Assembly: GCA_009760885.1 (NCBI GenBank)
Contig: CM019701.1
Location: 12,855,963 to 12,919,962, forward strand
Direction of reading: 5' to 3'
Length of the DNA: 64,000 bases
Source of the DNA: Achatina immaculata
Lineage: Eukaryota; Mollusca; Gastropoda; Stylommatophora; Achatinidae
Shown here: piece after piece, positions 34,278-44,804 of the stretch
How positions within the stretch are numbered: the stretch's first letter is position 1
Layout of the letters: each line of letters starts with the position of its first letter
Notes under the pieces: generated by a model
Database searches by the model: none
What the model saw: only the letters and a program-made list of their open reading frames with translations
What the model was told of the DNA's origin: nothing
Translations under genes and position numbers: made by a program

Positions 34278-34298
34278 CTTTCACATTGGCCGCTTGAG
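34278..34298 (-). CDS. 21-nt micro-exon, heptad AQAANVK
   Basis: Minus strand: CAATATGTCAG acceptor, 21 nt, GTACCG donor (weaker than the usual GTATGT). Type B module. Closest relative is the exon at 39,987. Confidence 0.5.
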
Positions 34299-34614
34299 CT
34301 GACATATTGAAGAGTGGCAAGTAAAGAAAAGGAATATACTGTTTTTACATTTTTTACTTATCAATTTTTCAAATAGTAATTTTAAAAGCCAAATGAGAAT
34401 GATAATAATTGTTTGTGTAAATGGAAACTGAAATATATATCACTAATGATGTATCGATTTACAATTGCTACTCTCTGATTTCCCTTTTTAAGAAGCGGAA
34501 TACAAATAGAAGGACTAGAAATTCTTATGCCACCTCATAAAACATATTTAAGACACGAAACAAAGACAAGAATTTTTATCTGACAGAAACGTGCTCAAAT
34601 TGTCTTCACCTAAT
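34299..34614 (-). other. Intron, type B upstream side
   Basis: Conserved block with AATGATGTATCGATTTACAA. No insertion. Confidence 0.5.
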
Positions 34615-35130
34615 TCTAAGTGCCATGCCGCGTGACTTAGGCGATCATTTCTCTCCACAATTCCCTGTCTTTTTGCGTTGATTATGAGATCCGCCGGTGA
34701 CTTTCTTCCTAGTCACACTGACACCCCATCCAGTATCTTCTCTCTCTGTCTTCCTCTGTCTCTTCTTCCCTCATTTTTTCCAGTTGCCGCAGTGTGTTCC
34801 AGTTTTATTTTTCTACGAAAATGTCCTATAAATCTCGCTTGTCTGTCTCTGATCTTTGCTATAATTTTCTTTTTAACTCCAGCCTCTCGTAAGACTTCTT
34901 CACTGGATTTCTTGACCGCCCATGGCACCTTCAATATCCCTCTTATAAACCACATTTCCATGGCCTCCATTTCTCGCTGTACTCTCTTATTCATAGACCA
35001 TGCTTCACATCCATAAAACAGAATTGGCTCGATGTAACATTTAAGTACTCTGAATCTTGTTTCCATTGATGTGGATCTGTTGCACAAGATGTGTCTCATT
35101 TTCTTGAATGCTGACTTGACCTGAGCATAT
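34615..35130 (-). pseudogene. LINE family 4 C-terminus
   Basis: Minus strand is open for 128 codons: FRVLKCYIEPILFYGCEAW, EMWFIRGILKVPWAVKKS, ARFIGHFRRKIKLEH and GRRDRGRQREKILDG, then a stop and KSPADLIINAKRQGI in a second frame. A typical LINE ORF2 end distinct from families 1-3 in sequence. 5' truncated. Confidence 0.8.
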
Positions 35131-35775
35131 CTGCTTTTTTATTTCATACATTGTCATGATTGTTCTTGGGGATGTACAGTGTAGGTTTTCCCTTGCCTTC
35201 TACCGGTTTCTTTATGATTTACTCCACTAGCCTTTGACTCTGGCTGGAGCCTGCCTTACAAGGCAGCCTAGATGAGCTGCCAACCAAGACCAACGAATCT
35301 CATCTACCCTCTCTTCACCAACATTGAAATAAGGAAATCAATAGTAAAGAAATTCTCAGTAATTCTGTGTAGGTACGAAGAAGTGCGATGTGCGAATGGT
35401 TTAGTCCTGTCAGGCAAAGATAAAATAAAGAAATGATTAGATGTAGTATTAAAAGAAAGTGAGGAGAAATAGCTCGCCGTAGATAACACAAACAAGGGAA
35501 CACCATCATGGAAGCAGAAATCATCTCAAACCACTGTCAGTGTATCATAAGACGGAAATGCGCCTCTCAGATCAAGAATAGAATATTTTAAGCTAAAATA
35601 GGTATAAAAATATGAGAAACATTTTGTCTAATACGTCTCTGCCACTGAACATCAGGAAAAGAATTATATGCTCCTTTGAGGAAGTGAGTCATGGAAAATG
35701 AACAGGTCGATGCAAAGTTCAATAGAGACAGAAGAGATTGATTTCTTTAAAGAATGTTTAGAGTAAAATAAACAG
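35131..35775 (+). pseudogene. LINE family 1 relic, 5' part
   Basis: Module relic from the CGATGTGCGAATGGTTTAGT block to AAATAAACAG. It is broken by a family 2 LINE at 35,776 and resumes at about 36,526. Confidence 0.6.
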
Positions 35776-36525
35776 ATCTTACATCTTACGTCCTTCCCGT
35801 GCCGTTAAACGTCACATAGGGCTGGCATGGTAGTTAGCCAAGTTTTCCTTATTTTGTGCGAACTTTTCAAATCACATCAAGAGATGTAATACCTACTAAA
35901 CTGGCATATCTTAATAATGTCCTCTTCAGAGTTTCACGTGGCCGATTTCTATTTTTTTTTTGGCCCGTTGGTTCAATTTGACAGCTTGTTTTGGGATTCT
36001 CTAATCGTTTCTTCTCATCACGTGACCAGTATATGTCCATCTCCTTCTCATGGTCACCCGTGATACTGGTTGTTGTTCGCTCATTAGCCTTGTCTCTGAG
36101 TTTTTCTTGAATTCGTTCCACTATTATGCCAAGTATTTTCCTTAGGCATTTCTTTTCAAAAGAGTCTAATTTTTTTGTCTATTTCTTTAGTCGTTTTCCA
36201 GCTTTCGCATGTATAAATGAGGGTGGATATTACATTTGAATTGAAGAATTGAATAGTCTTAGCTTGGTTTTCGTGCTTATAACTTTTGAGTGCCATATGT
36301 TCTCAAGATTGTTGAATGTCAATGCTGCTATTGCAATTCTAATTCAAACTTCCTTTCTGGTGTCATCATCCTGATCTATGTAGCTGCCAAGGTATCAAAT
36401 TGACTGTCTTCTTCAACAGCTGCCCCTTGAATGTATATTTTTCCTTCTTGATTAACGAGAAGTTTCTTTTTTTTTTCTTTGTTAATTTCAAGTCCTATTT
36501 TGCTAGTCAATGAAGACAAGATGTC
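35776..36525 (-). pseudogene. LINE family 2 C-terminus
   Basis: Minus strand: VERIQEKLRDKANERTT, DEKKRLENPKTS, then KRTLLRYASLVGITS. Upstream, decayed pieces correspond to the YLG...D-D-x-TRK region. Stops and frameshifts. Confidence 0.75.
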
Positions 36526-36745
36526 ATAAAATGAAAATCTAATTAAAATAATGAAGAAATGAGTCTAATTAAGTGGAAACGACAGTCATCAGTCATTCAG
36601 TTGCTTGCATGTCCCTTGAGAAACATTGCCTCCCTAGCAACTCTATTGTAGACCTCTCGGTTGTAAGCAACAAAGAATGATAGTCTTCATTCATTTGAAA
36701 CACAGGGAGAAAGAGAGGACTGGAAAAATGCACACGTGAACCATA
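36526..36745 (+). pseudogene. LINE family 1 relic, 3' part, with small family 3 insert
   Basis: The relic resumes and contains, at 36,600-36,672, a family 3 LINE 3' fragment (minus strand, ...CSRDMQ region). The same insert in the same place exists at 41,222-41,312, so these two modules descend from one copy. Confidence 0.6.
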
Positions 36746-36921
36746 GAAACACTGAAATCATTTCACATCTTGCGCATATTATCAGGTTAGTTGTGATTAA
36801 AAGAAAATCGTCCCTTATATTTAATTCCAAAACTGTTGTCTTTAATAAGTATTGTTTAATTGTAAGGAAAAAATATTTATTGATAAGAAATAGAGCAAAA
36901 TGCGTATACATAATGTGCAAA

Positions 36922-36974
<53 letters not shown>

Positions 36975-37119
36975 TATTTCACAGTATGAAATTCTTACAT
37001 AGAAAAAGACTATGCCTATTCACATGTCATTCATCTGAGTGTGTCGTACGGATCGGAGGGGTACACTTTCATAGCTTGCATGCTTCCACATCAGAGAACG
37101 TAAACCAAAATCAAATAAG

Positions 37120-37170
<51 letters not shown>

Positions 37171-37511
37171 GACGAAATGCACACTCATTAGTACTTAAAC
37201 GGAAACATAGCTCCTGCTGATCTAGTGTCCCCTTCTTACGTGCTCCAAAAACAATTTCCCGATCTCTCGCATCTCCTGTTTATAATGTTTCGTGCCTACT
37301 GACCTACTCTGGGTTGCGCACCCTACGAGTAGATCTGTCGCTGCGTACGTTTATTCTGTTTTGTTTTCTAAATTGCTTCTGGTATTTAAAAGAAAACTCA
37401 GGTTTAATAACCTGTGCCCATAGTACACATATTACAGACAGTAATACAGTAAAAAAAAACAACATATGAGTTGACAGAAAATATCAATGAAAGAGATCTG
37501 TGTTCACACGG
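36746..37511. other. AT-rich DNA with two (AT)n tracts
   Basis: (AT)n at 36,927-36,968 and 37,121-37,165. No gene. The LINE family 1 tail reappears at 37,498. Confidence 0.6.
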
Positions 37512-37592
37512 CACCTGATGTTGATGATGATGATGGTGATGATGATGATGATGATGATGATAATGATGATGATGGTGATGATGATGACGATT
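37512..37592 (+). repeat. (GAT)n tail of LINE family 1
   Basis: ATGATG triplets with GGT variants, preceded by the ACACGGCACCTGATG end of the LINE. Confidence 0.75.
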
Positions 37593-37755
37593 AGTAAAGA
37601 CAGTTCTTCCTTTATTTTATGCTGAATGCAGTATTTACTAGACAACGTAGTTTATCACTCCAACACAGCATCCCACTTTATTTGGAAAACTACGCAACGA
37701 TAATAATTTATTTTCAGTATAAAAAAATCTACAAATTCTCAAAACAAAAACATAC

Positions 37756-37776
37756 CGTTTTCCTTAGCTTTTTCGG
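37756..37776 (-). CDS. 21-nt micro-exon, heptad AEKAKEN
   Basis: Minus strand: GTGAATGTTACAG acceptor, 21 nt, GTATGTTTTG donor. Type A module. Balanced charge, Ala at positions 1 and 4. Confidence 0.55.
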
Positions 37777-38107
37777 CTGTAACATTCACAAGGGCAGGTA
37801 ATGCAATGTAAAAAAAAAGAGGTAGGAATTATCTCTTGCTATAAGAAATCAATTTTCACACACTGGTTTCAGGCCTAAGATGAAATAAAAATTCATTTTT
37901 GTGTAAATGAAATGAGAAATTTAAACCTTCTGATGTACCGATTTGCAATTTCTATTCTCTGATTTCCCGACTGAGGGAAAATTCATTTATTAACTGGAGT
38001 TGACATAAAAGTTATTTAGTTGAATGAATAAGAAGCGGTTGATCCCACGCGACATAAATGATCAAGTAAATCTAGTGTCCTTAAACTATATTACGTTTGT
38101 GGGAGAT
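37777..38107 (-). other. Intron, type A upstream side
   Basis: Conserved blocks as in 27,851-28,160; no insertion until the mariner. Confidence 0.5.
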
Positions 38108-38109
38108 TA

Positions 38110-39446
38110 AGTACGAGGGGCATTCACAAAGTAATGCAAAACATCGTTTCTTTATTCAGCTAATAATGAATATAGAAGCATTAAATTTTGCACGCTTTAA
38201 ATATGGCATGTGCCGATTGTTTGAACCAAATTGCACCGCACCCGGCCAAAGAATATGGCTGCCCTAACCGTTGAAATGGAGCGTGTTAGCAACTTACGGT
38301 ATAAGCAGCGAATTGTGATAGAATTTCTCTTTGCCGAGAAGGAAACTGTTGTGACGGTTCACAAGCGTAAATGTGATGTGTATGGAAGTTTTGCAGTCGA
38401 CAGGCGTACAGTCAATCGCTTTGTTAAGAGAATCAAAGAATCAATAAGTGGAATTGCATGATCGGCCGCGCTGTGGACGTCCTGCCACAGATACCAAAGC
38501 AGAAATGTTGAAATGCGCTGATGGCATTATTCTTACTGATAGAAGTATCACTACTCAACAACTGGCCTTAAAGCTGTCAGTCAGCATTGGTATTGTAAAT
38601 GCAGTTATAAAAGCTCTCGGATTTTCTAAGGTTTGCGAAAGACGGGTTCCTCGAAATATCACAAATGACCATCGATTGCAAAGGAAAGCAACTTCTTCTG
38701 AACTGGTGGAGCATTTCAATGCTGAGGGATAGAACCTTTTGGCTAAGATCGTAACAAGTGACGAAACCTGGGCACATCATTTTGAACCTGAGACAAAAAG
38801 GCAGTCAATAAAGTGGCATCATTCGTAATCACCACGAAGAAAGAGATTCAAGAAAACTCCTTCAGCTGGAAAGATCATGATCACTGTCTTTTGGGATACT
38901 GAAGGTGTGGTTCTTGTGGATGTTGTGCCAAGAGGAGGGACAGCCAATTCGCAAGCTTACATTAAGACATTGAAAAAACTCAATCAGCGCTTTCGCAGAG
39001 CTCGGCCGCACAAGGATCCAGCAGACCTGTTTCTCCTTCACGACAATGCGCGCCCTCACACAAGTCTGGCAACATGGGAAGCAATCACCAAATTTGGTTG
39101 CACTGTACTACCCCATCCACCCTATTGTCCAAATTTGGCATCCTCTGATTTCCATGTGTTTGGGCCACTTAATGATGCACTCCGAATGGTAAGATTTGAA
39201 GATGACCAAGGAGTGATTCAAGCAGAGAAGAAATGGCTACGTAATGAAGAAAAAATCTGTTACGGGCTAGGAATATGTGCACTTGTTTCGCGCTGGCGTA
39301 GAGCCGCACAAGTTGATAGGGATTATGTTGAATAATATCGATGTCTGCTTGACATATCCATGTATATTGTGTATAAATTTCATGCTTTTGTAATAAACAT
39401 TTCCTGAGAAAAGCGATGTGGTGCACTACTTTCTGAACGCCCCTCG
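38110..39446 (+). mobile_element. mariner element (DD34D), about 1.34 kb
   Basis: Imperfect terminal inverted repeats of about 38 bp begin CGAGGGGCATTCACAAAG on the left and CGAGGGGCGTTCAGAAAG on the inverted right end. TA flanks the left end and CA (mutated TA) the right. Intact sister introns at 28.17 and 42.5 kb show the empty site. Length matches typical mariners of about 1.3 kb. Confidence 0.9.
38255..39335 (+). pseudogene. mariner transposase, inactivated
   Basis: Starts at MAALTVEMERV with a helix-turn-helix region (VDRRTVNRFVKRI). A frameshift near 38,450 leads into the second HTH half (GRPATD, ITTQQLALKLSVSIG). In-frame stops lie at about 38,729 and 38,826. Catalytic triad: SDETW, HDNARPH and SSDFHVF. 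Exactly 34 residues separate the last two aspartates, the DD34D spacing. The triad is intact but the frame is not, so no full protein can be made. The motif before the last D reads PYCPNLASSD where PYSPDLAPSD is usual. Confidence 0.9.
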
Positions 39447-39986
39447 CATTAAATAAATTCTGATATATTGGGCATAAATATGTGGGAAAAAATATAACAT
39501 TTTAAACATCACAGCTTGAACTAAATCATATACACTGTATCAGGAAATACACAACTAAAATATTTCAATTTCTTCATTTGTCAGTGACAGAAATAATTCA
39601 AATTTAATGACAGTAACATCTGCATTTGGAGAACTCTTGAATAATATTACACCTCGTGAATGATAGATTTACAGGACATCGTAACTGACAGTAAAAAGAT
39701 TATAAGATGAAACACCTGTACGCTGGTACCGAAATTAACTATTTAAGAAAAATCTAGTCAACATGCGATATAATCTTTTTCATATTTTTTACTACAATTC
39801 TCATTAATATCCTACAGTTTCTTTAAAGAGTAGCGAATCTTCGTGTTTTCAGATATATTTATAGTATCCGGACGTTTATATCACATGTTATATTATGGTG
39901 GCAGAAATATTAATGTATAAAAGTAATATGTGAATTATATGTTCATACATTGAAATAATTTACAATGACTGAAGAGAAGAACATAC
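39447..39986 (-). other. Intron, type B left flank
   Basis: Continues the host intron after the mariner with the TTCTGATATATTGGGCATAA block. No exon. Confidence 0.5.
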
Positions 39987-40007
39987 CTTCGGCTTTAGCC
40001 TTTTGAG
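39987..40007 (-). CDS. 21-nt micro-exon, heptad AQKAKAE
   Basis: Minus strand: CAATATGTCAG acceptor, 21 nt, GTATGTTCTT donor. Type B module. Confidence 0.55.
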
Positions 40008-40233
40008 CTGACATATTGAAGAATAGCAAGTAGTGCAAGGAATTAACCGTGTGTATATTTTTGTCCTTATAGTATCAATTTTTTTCAAATAGTAATTTTA
40101 GGCGCAAAATCAAATAATAATAATTTTTGTGTAAATGAAAACAGAAATATATATACCACTAATGATGTACCGATATATAATTACTGCTTTCTGTTTCGCT
40201 TCGAAGGAAACGGAAAACAAATGTAAGAATTGT

Positions 40234-40541
40234 ACATTCTTATAATCTTACATCTTACATCCTTCCCGTGCCGCTAAACATCACATAGGGCCCGCATGGT
40301 AGTTCGCCAAGATGTCCTGTCTTCGGCAAGTTTTCAATCTCATTAAGGGATGTTATGCCAACTAAACTGGCCTCTCTTAACAATGTCCTCTTTAGAGTTT
40401 CACATGGTCGTCTTCTTTTTCTTCAGCCTGTTGTGTTCCATTTCATAGCATGTTTCGGGATACTCTGATTGTTTCTTCTCATCACACGACCGACGTATGT
40501 CCATCTTCTTTTTCTGATCTCCCATGAGACATTCTTATAAT
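40234..40541 (-). mobile_element. LINE family 2 3' fragment with 13-bp target duplication
   Basis: The fragment (40,247-40,528) is bounded by ACATTCTTATAAT on both sides (40,234-40,246 and 40,529-40,541). It encodes only the last part of ORF2 (KKMDIRRSCDEKKQ region). Family 2 was therefore mobile after the modules had formed. Confidence 0.85.
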
Positions 40542-40544
40542 GTC

Positions 40545-41910
40545 ACCCCATAATACAGGTTTAAGACAAGAAACAAAAACAAGTAATTTTCTGCGATAAA
40601 TAGTTGCCCAAACATCTTCATCAACATCGAAATAAACTAATGGTGGGAAAGAAACTGTCAGTATGTGAATCCGACTAAGTGCGATGTGCCAATGATATAC
40701 TAATAATTGCCAAGTGCGATTTGCGAATGATATACTAATAATTGCCAAAGACAAAGTGAGTCAACAGAATTTATTTGATACAGTATTAATAGAAAGTAAG
40801 ATGAAATAACTCGCCGTAGATAACACAAACAAAGACACGATATCACCGAAGAAGAACTCATCTAGAATTACTGTTAATATACAAGAAACAACTCCGAGAT
40901 AAGTGCACACATATAAATATCCGGGGTACCAGCTAACACCAGATGGGACATGCACAGCTCAAATCAGTAACAGAATATTCTAAGTTCAGAAACATTTTGT
41001 TCAGTACATCTATATCATTGAATTCCGGCTTTTAGAAATTCCGTCAAAACGACAATCAACAGATCGATAGAAAGTTAACTAGAGGAGGCACCAGAAATGT
41101 GATTTCTTACAAGAATGTTTACAGTAAAATAAACAGCTAAGATGTTAAGCAAGAAATATCTAACTAAGATAATAAACAAAAAGGAACGTAATTAAATCTA
41201 AAAGGAAACGATAATCATCATCCACGCGTTCATTTGCGTGTATCTTCAGAGACATTTCTTCCCTATTCCTTAACAGCTCTACTGTAGGCTTGTCGGTTGT
41301 ATACAACAAAGAATGACGGCCATCATTCTCTGGACACATAATGAGAAGAAAAGGGCTTGAAAGCAGCACAAGAGAGACATTGGAATATTTGCAGAGAAAG
41401 ACCAAGAGAAGACATGGGAATATTTGCAGAGAAAGAGAAGACCTGGGAATATTTGCAGAGAAAGACCAAGAGAAGACCTGGGAATATTTGCTGAGAAAGA
41501 CCAAGAGAAGACCTGGGAATATTTGCAGAGAAAGACCAAGAGAAGACCTGGGAATATTTGCAGAGAAAGACCAAGAGAAGACCTGGGAATATTTGCAGAG
41601 AAAGACCAAGAGAAGACCTGGGAATATTTGCTGAGAAAGAGAAGACCTGGGAATATTTGCAGAGAAAGACCAAGAGAAGACATGGGAATATTTGCAGAGA
41701 AAGACCAAGAGAAGACCTGGGAATATTTGCTGAGAAAGAGAAGACCTGGAAATATTTGCAGAGAAAGATCAAGAGAAGACATGGGAATATTTGCAGAGAA
41801 AGACCAAGAGAGAACGATCATAAACTGTCACACAGCAAAAATTCACCAATGGAGCTGATGCAAATTATCAAGCAAAGAGATCTGTGCGCACATGGCATCT
41901 GATGATGATA
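40545..41910 (+). pseudogene. LINE family 1 relic with 35-bp internal array
   Basis: Runs from the TGTCACCCCATAATACAGG block to the 3' end (CTGATGCAAATTATCAAG... GATGATGATA). It includes the family 3 fragment at 41,222-41,312 also seen at 36.6 kb. Confidence 0.7.
41372..41815. repeat. 35-bp minisatellite, about 12 copies
   Basis: Units contain ATTTGCAGAGAAAGACCAAG and AGAAGACCTGGGAAT. They correspond to the LINE segment AAATGGAAAGAGTGGCAGAG that is single in sister copies, so the array grew from the LINE. Confidence 0.85.
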
Positions 41911-42049
41911 ATCATGAGACGTTGTCTAGTAATTATTGCACGCAGTATAAAATGAAGGAAGAATTTTCATTCTCAAGAATATCATCATCAGATGCCGTGT
42001 GCACACAGATCTCTTTGCTTGATAATTTGCATCAGCTCCATTGGTGAAT
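41841..42049. repeat. 70-bp inverted repeat with 69-bp spacer
   Basis: Arms 41,841-41,910 and 41,980-42,049 match at 68 of 70 positions in inverted orientation. The left arm is the end of the LINE family 1 relic; the right arm is an inverted extra copy placed inside the type A flank. RNA across it could form a long hairpin. Confidence 0.9.
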
Positions 42050-42140
42050 GCACGGAGTCCCATTTTATTGCGAAACTATGCGAGGATAATCTTTTATTTC
42101 CAGTTTTAAAAGTCTATAAATTCTCAAAACAAAAACATAC

Positions 42141-42161
42141 CTTCCTGCTTTTTTATTTGGG
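42141..42161 (-). CDS. 21-nt micro-exon, heptad AQIKKQE
   Basis: Minus strand: TGGATGTTGCAG acceptor, 21 nt, GTATGTTTTT donor. Type A module. Position 4 is Lys instead of the usual Ala. The preceding exon in gene order (44,218) ends in C, so its join would give Pro instead of Ala at position 1. Confidence 0.5.
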
Positions 42162-42810
42162 CTGCAACATCCACAGGGGAAATAATGCAAGGGAAATAAA
42201 CGCATAAATGATCTGTTGCTATACAAAATTCAGTCTTCACACACTAAATTCAAGAGCAAGATGAAAAAGAAAATCCTTTATGTGTAAATGAAGTCCGAAA
42301 TATACCGCCTGTGATGTATCGAGTGGCAATTTCTACTCTCTCTGATTTCGCTACTGAGAAAATATTAACTGGAGTTGACATTAAAGTCTGCACGCTGAAT
42401 GAATAAGGACTGGTAGATTCCAAGGATACAAATGTTAAAGTAAATCTAGTGTCTTAAAATTGTAATACGTTTTTATAAGACTGTCAAAATATCAAATGAA
42501 TTCTGATGCGCAGTTTTCTGATAAAAAATATGTGAAACAGAATCATAACACTTTAAATTATGTGAAACAGAATCATAACACTTTAAATTATATGAAACAG
42601 AATCACAACAATGTCAATTATAAACGTGTTTTTCCCTTATAAAATTGTTTTTCAGAACACCAAACTGAGGAGCAAAATGAAATGATAATAATTTGTGTGT
42701 AAATGAAAACCGATATACACGTCACTCATGGTGTCCAGATTTACGGTTACTAATTTCTGATTTCTGCACCGGGGAAACGGAAAAGACACTTTAGGATAAC
42801 ACATTCTTAT
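42162..42810 (-). other. Intron in which the type B exon is deleted
   Basis: The type A upstream side is followed by a 29-bp repeat (three units, 42,528-42,605). It then passes directly into the type B right flank (TTTTTCCCTTATAAAATTG at 42,630), so the exon and its left flank are missing. Confidence 0.55.
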
Positions 42811-44013
42811 CATGTCATCGCCTAATACAATTTTAAGATAATAAACAAAAGCAAGAAATTTCTGCTGTAAACACTCGCCAAAAACCTCTTCACCAACAGC
42901 GGAATAAAGTAATAGTGGTTTGGAAATTGCAAGTAATACAACGTAGATGCGACAACATGCGATGTGCGAGTGGTATAGTACCACAAGCTAGAGATAAAAT
43001 GAGCCTCTAGAAATTATTAGAAATGGTATTAAAAGAAAGTGGGAAGAAAGAACTCACCCTATATAACACGAACTAGAGATACAATATCATGGAAGAAAGA
43101 ACTCACCCTATATAACACGAACTAGAGATACAATATCATGGAAGAAAGAACTCACCCTATATAACACGAACTAGAGATACAATATCAGGGAAGAAAGAAC
43201 TCACCCTATATAACACGAACTAGAGATACAATATCAGGGAAGAAAGAACTCACCCTATATAACACGAACTAGAGATACAATATCATGGAAGAAAGAACTC
43301 ACCCTATATAACACGAACTAGAGATACAATATCATGGAAGAAGAACTCATATACAATCAATGTTAATTTACAAGAAACACCTTCAGGATAAGTACATAAA
43401 TATAAATATCTGGGGTCCCAAGTAACATCAGGTGGGAAATGCAACTCTCAGTCAAGAATAGAATATTCTAAGCTGAAATACCTTTCAAATAATTGAGAAA
43501 TATTTCCTCCAATACGTGTCAATCACTTAATATCGGACTTCTATCCTGATCTGAGGAACTGAATCATGAACAATCAACAGATCTATGCAAATTTCAAGAG
43601 AAGCAACAGAGATGTGATTTCTTAGTAGAATGTGAACAGAACCAGAAGCCGCTGAAAGGTCAAACGAGGAATTTATAAGAAAAATGATGAAGAAAGAAAC
43701 CTATTTAAATCTTAAAAGAGAACACCAGTCACCATTCATGGGAAATATAATGGGAAGGAGAGGGCTTGAAAGCCTCGTAACATGAGAAAAGACAAATGGA
43801 AAGAGTGGCAGAGAAAACCAACATGAAACAGATCCTAGACAGTCAGACGATGCAAATTCGGAAACTGAGCTGATGGAAACTGTCAAGGAATGAGATATAT
43901 GAGGTAACATGCCACATGACGATGATGATGATGATGAAGATGATGGTGATGATGATAATGATGATGATGAAGATGAAGATGATGATGATGATGATGATGA
44001 TGATGAAGATGAA

Positions 44014-44049
<36 letters not shown>

Positions 44050-44052
44050 AGT
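42810..44052 (+). pseudogene. LINE family 1 relic, longest copy
   Basis: From the RT thumb region to a long (GAT)n tail at 43,918-44,049. Readable pieces correspond to KYLGSQVTSGG-like and ITGKDKWKEWQRKP-like segments. Stops throughout. Confidence 0.7.
43025..43340. repeat. 49-bp minisatellite, about 6 copies
   Basis: Units contain GAAGAAAGAACTCACCCTAT and ACGAACTAGAGATACAATAT. This LINE segment is single in the copies at 29.2, 35.5 and 40.8 kb. Nearly identical units. Confidence 0.9.
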
Positions 44053-44217
44053 TACTAAAGAAAATTCTTCCTTTATTTTATATTGAGTGCAATGTTTATT
44101 AGATAACTAAGTTTATCACTCCAACACAATATCTCACTCTAGTAGAAAGCTGCAAGAGGTTAATTATTTATTTTCGGTTTTATTTTAAACGTACAAATTC
44201 TTAAAACAAAAGCATAC

Positions 44218-44247
44218 GTTCTTCTTCAGCTGCTTCGGTGGACTCAT
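44218..44247 (-). CDS. 30-nt micro-exon variant, DESTEAAEEE
   Basis: Minus strand: an excellent acceptor (TTTCTCTTGTGTTTCAG), 30 nt, GTATGCTTTT donor. Ungapped alignment to other type A copies shows the usual acceptor CAG mutated to CCA, with a new AG nine bases upstream. The exon therefore gained three codons without losing phase 1-1. It is strongly acidic, and its last base is C rather than G. Confidence 0.5.
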
Positions 44248-44344
44248 CTGAAACACAAGAGAAACAGACGTACAGTAAATTTCTTTAGAAAAATGTTTCA
44301 CGTAGGTCATTGAAAAAAATATAAGTAATCACTATCTAAAATTG

Positions 44345-44349
<5 letters not shown>

Positions 44350-44425
<76 letters not shown>

Positions 44426-44426
44426 C
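44350..44426. repeat. (AT)n microsatellite
   Basis: About 38 AT units with one slip near 44,405. Confidence 0.95.
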
Positions 44427-44527
44427 CTTGCATGTTGCTGTTGGACAAAATAATTAGAGTATACTAATACAACTATACATAAAGCACTGCAGTAAAGCTG
44501 TGATACCAAAATGTATAACCTAGGAAA

Positions 44528-44596
44528 CAAGTAGAAACAGCTTTATTATTTAACTACTACAAAGTTGTAACGTTTCGGCCCGAGCCTTCATCAAAC
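44528..44596 (-). mobile_element. Penelope-like 3' end with hammerhead-like core
   Basis: Minus strand has TTTGATGAAGGCTCGGGCCG followed by AAACG. This resembles a hammerhead core (CTGATGA, short stem, GAAAC) with one core change (C to T). The GGC/GCC pairs could close a four-base loop. It aligns with 27,655-27,720. The family assignment is from memory of Penelope-like ends. Confidence 0.45.
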
Positions 44597-44792
44597 GAAA
44601 GCAAACATGCCGAAGAAAAAGAGGCAGACCACGTGAAACTCTGAAGAGGACATTGTTAAGAGAGGAAAATTAACAGGCATAAAATCCTTTGATGAAGTTG
44701 AAGGACTCGCCGAAGACAGGAAAAATTGGCGAACTGCTTTGCGAGCCCTATGTGACGTTTAACATCACGAGAAGGATATAAGATATAAGATA
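44597..44792 (+). pseudogene. LINE family 2 3' fragment
   Basis: Reads PKKKRQTT, then KSFDEVEGLAEDRKNWRTAL and ALCDV. Only the last 60 codons are present, with one frameshift. Confidence 0.75.
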
Positions 44793-44804
44793 AGAAGATG
44801 CATT

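Noticed and set aside
41341..41858. Charged plus-strand frames of up to 144 codons
   Set aside because: They come from the 35-bp array inside a dead LINE.
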